A DNA stretch of 64,000 nt, from assembly GCA_937868765.1 (NCBI GenBank), contig CALMNL010000006.1, forward strand, positions 372,001-436,000, read 5' to 3'. This DNA is from an uncultured Desulfatitalea sp. (GTDB taxonomy: Bacteria > Desulfobacterota > Desulfobacteria > Desulfobacterales > Desulfosarcinaceae). The notes below the pieces were generated by a model. That model did no database searches and had not been told where the DNA came from. It saw nothing but the letters and a program-made list of their open reading frames with translations. A program made the translations under genes and the position numbers. The number at the start of each line of letters is the position of its first letter. The first letter of the stretch is position 1. Of the stretch, positions 26,217-34,389 are shown in pieces.

Positions 26217-27266
26217 CTACGGGTTGATCAACACCTTGTTCGTCGAGCGGATGACGATGTTCCCCATGACAGCGTCCATGAGGATCATGCTTCCGGACTT
26301 GTCCGTGGCTTGGATGCGCTCCTGACCGGCTGCCGCGTTCATCACGACGACTTGGCCGGCCTTGTCCGTAAGACGGATCATCTCGGTCCCGGCGGTGGAA
26401 TCGATAAGGATTTCCTGTGTGCCGCAGAGGCCCCAGATGTGGACCTTCTCCTTGCCATTGGTGGTGTCGATGAGAATCTTCTGCCACCGGGCACGGGACT
26501 TGTCGCAGGACTGGATGTGGATTTTTTCCTTGTCCTTCCAGGCCTCCCAGCGCACGAACTGGCGGCACAGATCGGTGATCTCGATCCGGGCCTTCTGGTC
26601 TTTGATGTCCGAGTCGATGTCGAGCTGGTCGCCCTGCTCGGCGTCCCTGGTTCCCCGGCGGCGCGCATTGCCGGTCTGAACGTCGCGCTTCACGCGGCAT
26701 TCCATGTGAAGAATCTGTCCGGCCCGGTCGATGACCTTGAGGAACTCCTCCTCGTCCCGGTCGTCGAGAACGATGGTGTGACCGGTCTCGGTCTTGAGAA
26801 GAACCTTGCGGCGCGGGCAGTAGTACGGCGGGTGGCCGTGGTGTTTCTTGTGCTCCAGGTCGTCCCGCCGGTCGGGCTTGTGTTCGAGCTTGTCCTCACA
26901 GTCGGTGCAGGTCGGATCGGAGCACAGGCGTTTGGATTCCTCCGGTTGTTCTCCGGGGTTCGTCTTGGCCAGCCAGACGCCGGACCAGATCGGGTATTGG
27001 ACGTTGCCGCCCTCGAACTCGGCCCAGACGGAAGCCCCTTCCTCGGGGATGAGAAACACGCCGATGTCCTCGTTTCCGCCGTAGGCAAAGCAGGGCCACG
27101 CCCATTCAGACCAGTTCTCCTTGCCGGTTCCGAGCACCGCAGGAATTTCGAGCCGGCAGCGGCCGAGCCGCTCCGGATCGTTGTTGTCCCTCAAGAACGC
27201 TCTATACTTTCCGTACCAGCGGTTTTTGTAGCGTTCCTCGTGCTGGCGGTCCTGTGTCTCGATCAC
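26217..27266 (-). CDS. Baseplate spike protein (gpV/gp5/VgrG-like)
   Basis: 349 residues. The N-terminal OB-fold is shown by YGKYRAFLRDNNDPERLGRC followed by RLEIPAVLG and GVFLIPEEGASVWAEFEGGN and YPIWSGVW. The C-terminal half has beta-helix repeats (KILIDTTNGKEKVHIWG, then EILIDSTAGTEMIRLTD, then QERIQATDKSGSMILMD), forming the needle. It carries the PAAR tip and punctures the outer membrane. A cysteine-rich insert (CSDPTCTDCEDK) near 112-122 is unusual and may bind metal. Confidence 0.88.
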   Translation of the reverse strand: MIETQDRQHEERYKNRWYGKYRAFLRDNNDPERLGRCRLEIPAVLGTGKENWSEWAWPCFAYGGNEDIGVFLIPEEGASVWAEFEGGNVQYPIWSGVWLAKTNPGEQPEESKRLCSDPTCTDCEDKLEHKPDRRDDLEHKKHHGHPPYYCPRRKVLLKTETGHTIVLDDRDEEEFLKVIDRAGQILHMECRVKRDVQTGNARRRGTRDAEQGDQLDIDSDIKDQKARIEITDLCRQFVRWEAWKDKEKIHIQSCDKSRARWQKILIDTTNGKEKVHIWGLCGTQEILIDSTAGTEMIRLTDKAGQVVVMNAAAGQERIQATDKSGSMILMDAVMGNIVIRSTNKVLINP

Positions 27267-27281
27267 GATTCGTCCCTCGCA

Positions 27282-27608
27282 TTACTTCAGCGGCAGGAAG
27301 CCCCGAAGCACCTCGCGCACTATGCGGGTGACGGTTCCGTCCGGCGTCTTCTTCGGATCGGCCTTGGCCACGGCATGACGAAGGGCGTCCTGCGCCGCGG
27401 TTTCGAGCTTGAGTTCCTGGCCGGCGACGCCGGTTTTGACCTCTTTCGCTCCGAGCCGCTCGATGACGCCGATCACCGCGTCAAGTGCCGAGGCCTTGGC
27501 CCGGCCCCAGGCCGTGAGCTTGATGACGGTAACGAGCGTCACAAACAAGGTCGCGATGAGTTCCTTGTGGTCCAGGACGAAAGTCAGAATCTGTTCAAGC
27601 TGTTGCAT
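27282..27608 (-). CDS. Holin-like small membrane protein
   Basis: 108 residues from ATG 27608 (GGAGG eight bases upstream; a GTG at 27617 is an alternative). One membrane helix is visible early (LIATLFVTLVTVIKL), followed by a soluble C-terminal domain of about 70 residues. It overlaps the peptidase gene upstream. Position beside the endolysin suggests a holin or lysis accessory role, but the long soluble tail is not typical. Confidence 0.55.
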   Translation of the reverse strand: MQQLEQILTFVLDHKELIATLFVTLVTVIKLTAWGRAKASALDAVIGVIERLGAKEVKTGVAGQELKLETAAQDALRHAVAKADPKKTPDGTVTRIVREVLRGFLPLK

Positions 27609-28026
27609 TGCGTTCACCTCCGTTGGTTTTCATGGCTTCTTCGAACGAAACGTATTGGCCGTCGAGGTGTCCCCATCGGGTCCGCACCTCGCGGATGTCC
27701 ACGTGGACAAATCCTTGCTCCGGGTAGACGCCGATTCCGCCGTTACGGAAGGCGGCCACCTGCTCGGCGAGTTCGTACATCCCGGTGACGGATAAGCTCT
27801 TGATCACGATGTCCGCGGCGTGTCCGCGCAGATGCCGACTCTGTTTTGCACCGCCTACCACCCGGTTGTGCTCGGGGCAGCGGTAGCCGCTGGTGACGCG
27901 GATTGGAGCGTTTGCGAGGTCTCGCAACTCCTGGAGCGCATCCACCAGGCGTGGATCGATGTCGGCCTTGCCGCAGCAACGGCAGGCGAACTCGCTTCTG
28001 GAGAAATTCCGGCTCAGATCTCCCAT
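27595..28026 (-). CDS. Peptidase M15 family endolysin (D-Ala-D-Ala carboxypeptidase-like)
   Basis: 143 residues, M15_3 family. The zinc and catalytic motifs are intact: TSGYRCPEHNRVVGG, KQSRHLRGHAADIVI (first His and Asp ligands) and QGFVHVDIREVR (third ligand). Such enzymes cut peptidoglycan cross-links and serve as phage endolysins. No signal peptide is present, so a holin would be needed. It starts 15 bp after the hub gene. Confidence 0.85.
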   Translation of the reverse strand: MGDLSRNFSRSEFACRCCGKADIDPRLVDALQELRDLANAPIRVTSGYRCPEHNRVVGGAKQSRHLRGHAADIVIKSLSVTGMYELAEQVAAFRNGGIGVYPEQGFVHVDIREVRTRWGHLDGQYVSFEEAMKTNGGERNATA

Positions 28027-28040
28027 ATGTTCTTTCCTCC

Positions 28041-29306
28041 TTACAGCCTCCGCCCGCTATCCGCGTCGATGGTCACCATCGGCGGCGGCTCTTCCTTCGG
28101 CGTTGGCGGAGCTTCCTGGTCGTTCTGCTTGCCCTTGGCCTCGTCCGACTTGTCGCCGGCCCCTTTGCCCAGAGCGTTTTTCTTGAGTTTCAGTTCGCAG
28201 TGATATCCGCCCTCGCCGAAAGCGTGGCGGACCGAATGGCAGTAGTAGACGCCCGAGAATTTGCGGCCCACGCCCTTGACCTCCACGTTCTGCTTGGCGC
28301 GCAGCGCGGGGATACCGATGGTCACCGCGTCGGCTTCCACCTGACGGAGTTCCGCCTCGCGAAATTTCCCCTCGGAAAGGTCCTGTGCCGGTTCCTGCCG
28401 GGGCTCCTCGTGAAAGCCCTCGGAACGGTCAAAGGTGGGGACCACCTGCCCGGACTCCTGCTCCTTGTAAGCCCCTTCGCCGGTGTTCCCATCCACCAGA
28501 TAGGTCCGTTTCCCCAGCGAGGTCCGCTCCGGGGTGGTATCGTTGTTGGCCTTGTGCTCGACCGGCTCCTTCTTGCGCGGGTCCACGCCCACGGCCTTGG
28601 TCTCGACGCCCGCTCCCTTGGCCCCCTGCGATTGCGTCGAGGGGCGGAATGAACGTAGAACGCCTTTGCGGTCGGTGAAGTACTCGAGGATCGCGGCGGG
28701 CTTCTTGTCCAGATCGCGGGGATGGAAATGCAGCTCGTCGTCCTGGATGTAGAAGACGTATCCGGTGACGCCGTCGCCGTCCTTGTCCCGCGCCTTTCCG
28801 GCCAGTTCCTTGAGAAACTGGGCGTCGGAAACGTTACTCTGCGTTACGCGCAGATGGCGGGCTTTCGTGGGCGTAACCACCGGACTGAGGCCGTTGGCCC
28901 CTGCGATCTCCTCGGCGATCTCGGAATAGAGAATGCCGGGAGCGGGCTTCTGCCAGACCTTCTGGTTCTCCTTCCCGGCCAGCTTGAAGCCTTTGTCATA
29001 GGCCTTGATGCGAATGGTCGGGTCACCGTCCTCCGGGAAGTCGTAATCGATATCCTTGATGACGGCTTTCTTTCGCGGCGAGAGATTGCCGACATACCCG
29101 AAGCGTGCGACGATCTCGTTGCCCTCTTGGAACAGGGGATCGTCGACGAACTGGAGGTTCCGGTCGGTGACCGCCAGCTCCAGGACGTCGAGTTCCTCCT
29201 CGTTGTCCTCGAAGACGAACGAAGTGATCTCTTGCGTGATATCCGCCGAGAGGGTCTGCCCCTCGATCTGGATCAGAAAGGTCGGTTTGAAGGTGTCGAT
29301 ATCCAT
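28041..29306 (-). CDS. Late control D / hub protein (gpD)
   Basis: 421 residues, phage late control D family, a baseplate hub related to T4 gp27 and the VgrG base. Typical segments are LELAVTDRNLQFVDDPLFQ, FGYVGNLSPRKKAVIKDI, DKGFKLAGKENQKVWQKP and YSEIAEEIAGANGLSP. The C-terminal 100 residues are charged and low in complexity. One conserved 30-bp motif lies 46 bp upstream. Confidence 0.85.
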   Translation of the reverse strand: MDIDTFKPTFLIQIEGQTLSADITQEITSFVFEDNEEELDVLELAVTDRNLQFVDDPLFQEGNEIVARFGYVGNLSPRKKAVIKDIDYDFPEDGDPTIRIKAYDKGFKLAGKENQKVWQKPAPGILYSEIAEEIAGANGLSPVVTPTKARHLRVTQSNVSDAQFLKELAGKARDKDGDGVTGYVFYIQDDELHFHPRDLDKKPAAILEYFTDRKGVLRSFRPSTQSQGAKGAGVETKAVGVDPRKKEPVEHKANNDTTPERTSLGKRTYLVDGNTGEGAYKEQESGQVVPTFDRSEGFHEEPRQEPAQDLSEGKFREAELRQVEADAVTIGIPALRAKQNVEVKGVGRKFSGVYYCHSVRHAFGEGGYHCELKLKKNALGKGAGDKSDEAKGKQNDQEAPPTPKEEPPPMVTIDADSGRRL

Positions 29307-29351
29307 GCGCCGGTCTCCAGTCGGTCCGCCTGAAGGACGGACTCCACCGGA

Positions 29352-29381
29352 TACTTACCGGCGCGCGGCGCGAGGTGTCGG
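29352..29381 (-). promoter_or_regulatory. Conserved phage motif, copy 5 (CCGAC-N15-CCGGTAAGTA)
   Basis: Minus-strand CCGAC and CCGGTAAGTA with a 15-bp spacer, in the 98-bp gap between the LysM gene and the gpD gene. Confidence 0.6.
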
Positions 29382-29404
29382 GATGGATGGATGCGTCCGG
29401 GGGC

Positions 29405-29695
29405 TCAGTCCAGAAGCCGCATGCTGACGTGTTCCGCCGAGGGGATGCGTAGGATGGTTCCCGGCGTCAGTTCCAGAGGGAAGAAAAGGTCGTTGTAGTC
29501 GCAGATGATCCACCAGAGATCGGCCTGTCCCAGATAGCGATGGGCCAGCAAATCGACCCGGTCCCCCTCGATCACCGTGTGAAACCGGTCGTCGTGGCGT
29601 GGCTTGCCTGCTGTCGGAAGACGCGTGCCCAGGAAATCCCCTTCTCCCGACGTGTAGAGAATGGATGCCGCGTATCTGGATCGACGTCCGATCAT
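29405..29695 (-). CDS. LysM/tail protein X-like baseplate protein
   Basis: 96 residues. The C-terminal 50 residues are a LysM-like motif (DRFHTVIEGDRVDLLAHRYL, then WWIICDYNDLFFPLE and LTPGTILRIPS), as in P2 gpX and T4 gp53. These clamp the tail tube to the baseplate hub or bind peptidoglycan. The ATG overlaps the upstream stop by four bases (ATGA). Confidence 0.8.
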   Translation of the reverse strand: MIGRRSRYAASILYTSGEGDFLGTRLPTAGKPRHDDRFHTVIEGDRVDLLAHRYLGQADLWWIICDYNDLFFPLELTPGTILRIPSAEHVSMRLLD

Positions 29696-30162
29696 CCGCG
29701 CACCTCCGAATAGTCCACGGACTGGTCGATGTACTCCTCGAGCAACACGTCCACCTCCGCATGCTGAGGCAGCAGGTTGTCCCGGTCGAACATGTGGAAG
29801 AACCGGGCCTTCACCTGGCGGACGACGCAAAGCACGCCCGGATAGAGGTCTCCGAACATGAAGATCACCCGGTGCGGAGCGTTCTTGAGCATGGTTCCGG
29901 CGTGTTCGGGATAGAGCAGAGAGCGCAGCCAGTCCACCGACTCCTTCACGGACCCTTTGAAGAAGACCAGCTTGAAGCCGATCTTGCGCGGCTCGCCGGC
30001 CACGTACTGGTAGCGGGGATGGCTCATGCCCGGAATCTTGATGGCCGCATAGGCCGTGCTCTTCTCGTCGACGATGTCGTTCGGGTTGTACTGGAAATCG
30101 AGGTAGTCGCCCGTATCCACGTCCACCAAGTACGCGGTGATCTCTTTCTGGTCCCAAGCCAC
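29692..30162 (-). CDS. CIS-type tube-initiator / hub-connecting protein
   Basis: 156 residues. QYNPNDIVDEKSTAYAAIKI and GEPRKIGFKLVFFKGSVKES match the N-terminal domain of the contractile-injection-system tube protein family (Afp/PVC-like, CIS_tube). It joins the tail tube to the hub together with the LysM protein encoded next. Co-occurrence with a complete head module marks the system as a phage, not a free injection machine. Confidence 0.75.
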   Translation of the reverse strand: MAWDQKEITAYLVDVDTGDYLDFQYNPNDIVDEKSTAYAAIKIPGMSHPRYQYVAGEPRKIGFKLVFFKGSVKESVDWLRSLLYPEHAGTMLKNAPHRVIFMFGDLYPGVLCVVRQVKARFFHMFDRDNLLPQHAEVDVLLEEYIDQSVDYSEVRG

Positions 30163-30164
30163 GG

Positions 30165-30476
30165 CTACAGCACCTCCAGTTCGACCACGGGCTTGCCCAG
30201 ACGCCTGGCATGATCGACTTCCCGGCGCATGCCGTCGGAAAGACCGTCGCCGGTGAACACCCAGACCTCGTCGCAGATCTCCATGAACGTCAGGCCGCAG
30301 GCGATACCTGCCTCGCGTTCGGACGCCTTTTCGTCATCCAGGAAGCGTGTGTAGAGAAGGTGCGGCGCGAAGGGCGCGCAACCGCGTGCCACCGCCTTCC
30401 GGCAGAGCCGTTCGGCGGTCGCCGTGTTCCGGGGAACGTCCCCGGCGTACCGGCTGCAAATGAATACTCGTTTCAT
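30165..30476 (-). CDS. DUF4406/nucleoside-2-deoxyribosyltransferase-like protein
   Basis: 103 residues. KRVFICSRYAGDVPRNTATAE at the start, and EICDEVWVFTGDGLSDGM with REVDHARRLGKPVV at the end, are typical of the small Rossmann-like DUF4406 family, related to nucleoside 2-deoxyribosyltransferases and MTH538-type phosphate binders. It lies between the tape measure and CIS-type tube genes. It could act on nucleotides or NAD; no structural tail role is apparent. Confidence 0.75.
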   Translation of the reverse strand: MKRVFICSRYAGDVPRNTATAERLCRKAVARGCAPFAPHLLYTRFLDDEKASEREAGIACGLTFMEICDEVWVFTGDGLSDGMRREVDHARRLGKPVVELEVL

Positions 30477-30483
30477 GCGTTCC

Positions 30484-33400
30484 TCACAGCGTCTCGTAGT
30501 TTTTGATCTTGCGCTCGCGCAGGTCCCGGTACACTGAACGGGCCACCTGCCGTCCGTCGAGCAGCGTGGTCACCGACACCTCGATGGGCCGCTCGCCGAG
30601 CTGATCCAGTTTCGCCAGCAAGGAATCGAGCGCCGGACCAAGCGTCTCTCCCGGAGGTACGGCCGGCATCCCGGACTCCGTACCGAGCGATCCTTTGGTT
30701 TCGCCGAGAAGACGGGCTTGGCCGCTGGGAAGAGAAGCGGCCGGTTGCTGCATCTGCGCGGTCGATATGGTGCTTTCCATATCGGAGGCGACCGGTGGAG
30801 TCTCTCCTGCCATGACCGGGGTGAGCGCCAGAGTTCCCGCCAACATTGCCGGAGCGGCGATCTTTCCGGTCAGCCCGGTCATGAAGCCGAATGCGCGGGT
30901 CATGGCCTCGGCGGGCGCGGACGCCGCCTTGGTGATGCCTCCGGCCAGGGCCTGAATCAGCGCCGCACCGCTTCGGGTCAGGTCCGCGAGCGGGCCTTCC
31001 TTGGCATCGGAGAAGGGCAGCAGATTCCGCACGAACGAAAGGGCCGACTTCGCCGCCTGATACGGCGCGCTCACGGCGGACTTGATACCCTCTCCCACCG
31101 CGGTCATGAACGCCTTGCCGCTCTCGAACGCCGATCCCGCCAGTGCGGACACGCTGGACGCCAGAGATCCGAAGGCACTCGATGCGGAGGTTTTGATTTG
31201 TTCCCATGCGGACGATGCGACCGATGTCAAACCCTCGAACGGGGCCTTGATCCACTCCCAAGCGCTCTGCGCCATGGTCTTGATGTTGTTCCATGCCGTC
31301 GACGCCGTGCCGGTGATCAGGCTCCAGGCGGAGGCAGCGCTCCCGGCGATCCAGTCGAAGGGCGCGGAAAATAATGACCAGGACGACTGGAACAGCGAAC
31401 CGATCCGGCTCCATCCACCCTGCAGAAGGTTGGCGATTCCATCCCAGGCCGCGCCGGCAGAAGTTTGAACCCGGTCCCAGGCCGCTCCCGCGGAATCAGC
31501 GATCCACGAAAAGGGCGTGCTGACGAGCGACCAAGCCGTGCGCCCGATGCTCCCGATGCTCCGCCAGAATCCGATTGCGGCGCTCGCGATGCCGTTCCAT
31601 GCGGTCCCGGCTGCGGACTGCATCCAACCGAAGGGCGCGGACAACACGCCCGCAGCTCCTCGCCCGAGCGTTATGAGCCCGTTCCAAGCGCTCGATGCCG
31701 CAGTACTGACGCTACGCCAGACGGCGGATGCGGCTTCCGCCCCTATCCTGAACGGCCAGGTGACCGCGGAGAGAATGCCGCTTCCCAGGCTTTTCAAGCC
31801 GTTCCCTACCCAGCGGACCGCGTCCAGCATCCCTTGCAGCGCCAGACCCAGCACCTTGCCCGGCAGGGAGAGGACGCCGAGCATTCCCTTGGCCAGTGTT
31901 TTGAGGATGGCCGCTCCGGAGCCCGTGAGGTCCGACAAGGGACCGGTCTGCGCGTCTGAAAAAGGCAGCAGTCTGCGGAGCCAACCGAGAGCCTTCTTGA
32001 GCATTTCGAACGGATAGGTGACCGCCGACCAGATGCCTTTGCCGAAGGCCACGAGAATCGCCTTGCCCGCCTCGAAGAAAGTCGTGTCGCCGGAAAGAAA
32101 CCCCCAAACCGCGCCGAAGATCTCGGCCAACGTCTTGACCAGCGGTAGGTCCATAAAAGCGGCCGCCAAAGCCGATGCCGCGGAAACGAAGAAACTCCCA
32201 ACGGCGGAAAAGAGTCCCTTGATGAAATCCCAGACACCGACGATCACGTCCCGGGCCCAGCGGAACGGCGTGGCCAGAAAATCGAAGACCGCGCCGCCGA
32301 CGGCTTTGAGCCCGTCGAGCACGGAGAGGTCACCGGTGAGTACCTGCCAAACCGCGTAAACGACGCGGGCTGCCATGCGGAGCGCCTCGACCAAAAGCCG
32401 GACCGGCAGAAAGAACTTGTAGATGAACTTCCCCGCCTCGATGAAAGCGGTGACGATGGTCTTGCCGAGCCAGACGACCGCGCGCACCACCCAAGCCACC
32501 ACCGTGATGACGGCCGCCAGGTTGTAGATGACGAATTTGAGGAGATACGCGCCGACCTTGGCGATCACACCGAGAACCGTGCCGAGGGTCTCTCCGAGAC
32601 TCCGGTAGGAGGAGGCGTCGGCGGAAGATGCCGCCAAGCCGAAGATTTCAAGGACCGAGAAGATCGCCTTATAAAGCGTGCCGTAAGCCTGCATGAGCGC
32701 CCGGACCGCGGGTTCGAGAATCGCTCTGATCTTTCCGAACGCATCGGAGAATGCCTGCCACAAGCCGGTAAGAAATTGGCGCACCCGGTAGTAGATGCGA
32801 AAAACCGTGACCACCAGTCCCATCAGTCCGGCCTGTTCGAGCTTCTGGGCCAGGTCGGCCGACATGGTCCCGGCTCCGCCGGAAAGCGATGTAACGAGCG
32901 CCCGGATTCCCTGGAATACGAGTTGCACTTTTTCCCACGCGCCGAGGATGGTGTCCCTGATGCCGGCGAAGTTGGTCTCCCAGGCTCGTTTGAGGAGATA
33001 GACGGCGAGTACCACACCACCGATGATCGCTATCACCGGAAGGAAATATGCGGCGAACGCGCTACCTACACCGGCGATTGTCGCGCCCATGGCGGCAAGC
33101 CCTGCCTTGATGGCGGGGAGCATCAAACCGATGGTCCCGGCCGCGGCGATCACTCCACCGACGACGACCAGCACGGCACCCAGGGCCATGGACAAGGTCA
33201 GAAGGACCCTGGTCAAGCCCGGCATCGAACGTGCGAGCTTCTGAAAAAACAGGACGGCCTTCGATATTCCCTGGATGATAGGGGTGACCACCGGCAGAAG
33301 CGTGCGGCCGAGAATTTCAGCGAGGTTTCCGACCTGCTGGCGCAATAGCTGAAACTGACTCCCGATGTCCATGTTCATGGCCCGCGCCATTTCCTCGGTG

Positions 33401-34389
33401 ACGGCGGTGCCGCTTTTCATCGCCTGCTCGATGGTGCGGATGTTGCCCTCCAGAGATTCCATCCCCTGGGACATTTGGAGCAGAAACTTCACCGCCTCAT
33501 CGGAGCCGAAGGCCTTCTTGATCTGGACCTGCGCGGCAGCCTGGGTAAGGTCCGGAAAGCGCGACTTGATCTCTTGAAGAATGGGGATGACCCCTTTGAG
33601 CCTTCCTGCGGAATCCACGAAGGACAATCCCAATTGTTCACCGGCCTCGGCCGCCTTCATGATGAACGCCTTGTAAAGTGTTCCGGCTTCCGAACCGGGC
33701 ATGGTGGTCTGCAATTGCCCGAGAATAGCCAGTTGTTCCTGAAGCGGGATGTTGGAAGCGGCGGCGACCGCGCCGATGTTCTTGACGGCTTCCGCCATCT
33801 GCGCCCCGGTGGTCTTGAAAGACGCTACGGTCTGAGCCATGGCCCCGGAGAAAGCCTTGGCCCATTCCATGTCGGTCATATCCGCCATGATCGGCTTGAA
33901 GATGCCGTACCCGGTGGTGAAGGTGCCGACCATCTCCTGGATGCTGGCCTTGGTGGCCTTGGCGGTAAGCGCGGCCATGGCGGAGAAGGTGCCCACGGCT
34001 TCGTCGGAGAGGCTCGACAACGCCGACTTGACGTCATAGGCCGCGCCGATGAACTCGGCCTTGCTGTAACCGGCCCAGGTGTTGGTGAAGCTCTCGGAGG
34101 CGTCCTCGAGGGCGCGAAGGTCCTTGATTCCGAGCGACGCCATTTCGCCCAGGGCCTTCTGGGTCGCGGCGGTAGAGGCGATGAGTCCGACGGGCACGGC
34201 CATGAGCGCCAGCCCCGCGCCGATCATCATGGTGCCCTTTTGGATGCGGTCGAGGTTGCGCGTCATGCGCTCGCTGGAAGCCGCCACTGTCGCGTCCAGC
34301 GACTGCATGGACGACTGGACCCGGGCCGCGTTCTGCGAGAACGCGTCCTTCATCGAGACGATGATGCCGAGTCCGAGATCTCCGTTCAT
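30484..34389 (-). CDS. Tail tape measure protein
   Basis: 1301 residues, TP901-type tape measure. The N-terminal TP901 core includes GTMMIGAGLALMAVPVG and a conserved block near residues 70-330. Hydrophobic helices occupy about 380-480. Residues about 880-1080 are tandem W-rich repeats of roughly 40 residues (units like APFGWMQSAAGTAWNGI and TPFSWIADSAGAAWDRV), and two LLPFSDA-x2-GPL modules (near 790 and 1125) frame them. It sets tail length and lines the tube lumen; predicted tail length is about 190 nm at 1.5 angstrom per residue. The ATG overlaps the frameshift stop (ATGA). Confidence 0.9.
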   Translation of the reverse strand: MNGDLGLGIIVSMKDAFSQNAARVQSSMQSLDATVAASSERMTRNLDRIQKGTMMIGAGLALMAVPVGLIASTAATQKALGEMASLGIKDLRALEDASESFTNTWAGYSKAEFIGAAYDVKSALSSLSDEAVGTFSAMAALTAKATKASIQEMVGTFTTGYGIFKPIMADMTDMEWAKAFSGAMAQTVASFKTTGAQMAEAVKNIGAVAAASNIPLQEQLAILGQLQTTMPGSEAGTLYKAFIMKAAEAGEQLGLSFVDSAGRLKGVIPILQEIKSRFPDLTQAAAQVQIKKAFGSDEAVKFLLQMSQGMESLEGNIRTIEQAMKSGTAVTEEMARAMNMDIGSQFQLLRQQVGNLAEILGRTLLPVVTPIIQGISKAVLFFQKLARSMPGLTRVLLTLSMALGAVLVVVGGVIAAAGTIGLMLPAIKAGLAAMGATIAGVGSAFAAYFLPVIAIIGGVVLAVYLLKRAWETNFAGIRDTILGAWEKVQLVFQGIRALVTSLSGGAGTMSADLAQKLEQAGLMGLVVTVFRIYYRVRQFLTGLWQAFSDAFGKIRAILEPAVRALMQAYGTLYKAIFSVLEIFGLAASSADASSYRSLGETLGTVLGVIAKVGAYLLKFVIYNLAAVITVVAWVVRAVVWLGKTIVTAFIEAGKFIYKFFLPVRLLVEALRMAARVVYAVWQVLTGDLSVLDGLKAVGGAVFDFLATPFRWARDVIVGVWDFIKGLFSAVGSFFVSAASALAAAFMDLPLVKTLAEIFGAVWGFLSGDTTFFEAGKAILVAFGKGIWSAVTYPFEMLKKALGWLRRLLPFSDAQTGPLSDLTGSGAAILKTLAKGMLGVLSLPGKVLGLALQGMLDAVRWVGNGLKSLGSGILSAVTWPFRIGAEAASAVWRSVSTAASSAWNGLITLGRGAAGVLSAPFGWMQSAAGTAWNGIASAAIGFWRSIGSIGRTAWSLVSTPFSWIADSAGAAWDRVQTSAGAAWDGIANLLQGGWSRIGSLFQSSWSLFSAPFDWIAGSAASAWSLITGTASTAWNNIKTMAQSAWEWIKAPFEGLTSVASSAWEQIKTSASSAFGSLASSVSALAGSAFESGKAFMTAVGEGIKSAVSAPYQAAKSALSFVRNLLPFSDAKEGPLADLTRSGAALIQALAGGITKAASAPAEAMTRAFGFMTGLTGKIAAPAMLAGTLALTPVMAGETPPVASDMESTISTAQMQQPAASLPSGQARLLGETKGSLGTESGMPAVPPGETLGPALDSLLAKLDQLGERPIEVSVTTLLDGRQVARSVYRDLRERKIKNYETL

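Noticed and set aside
26187-27788. A 533-codon plus-strand open frame
   Set aside because: Antisense to the spike and lysis genes; no motif or ribosome-binding site.
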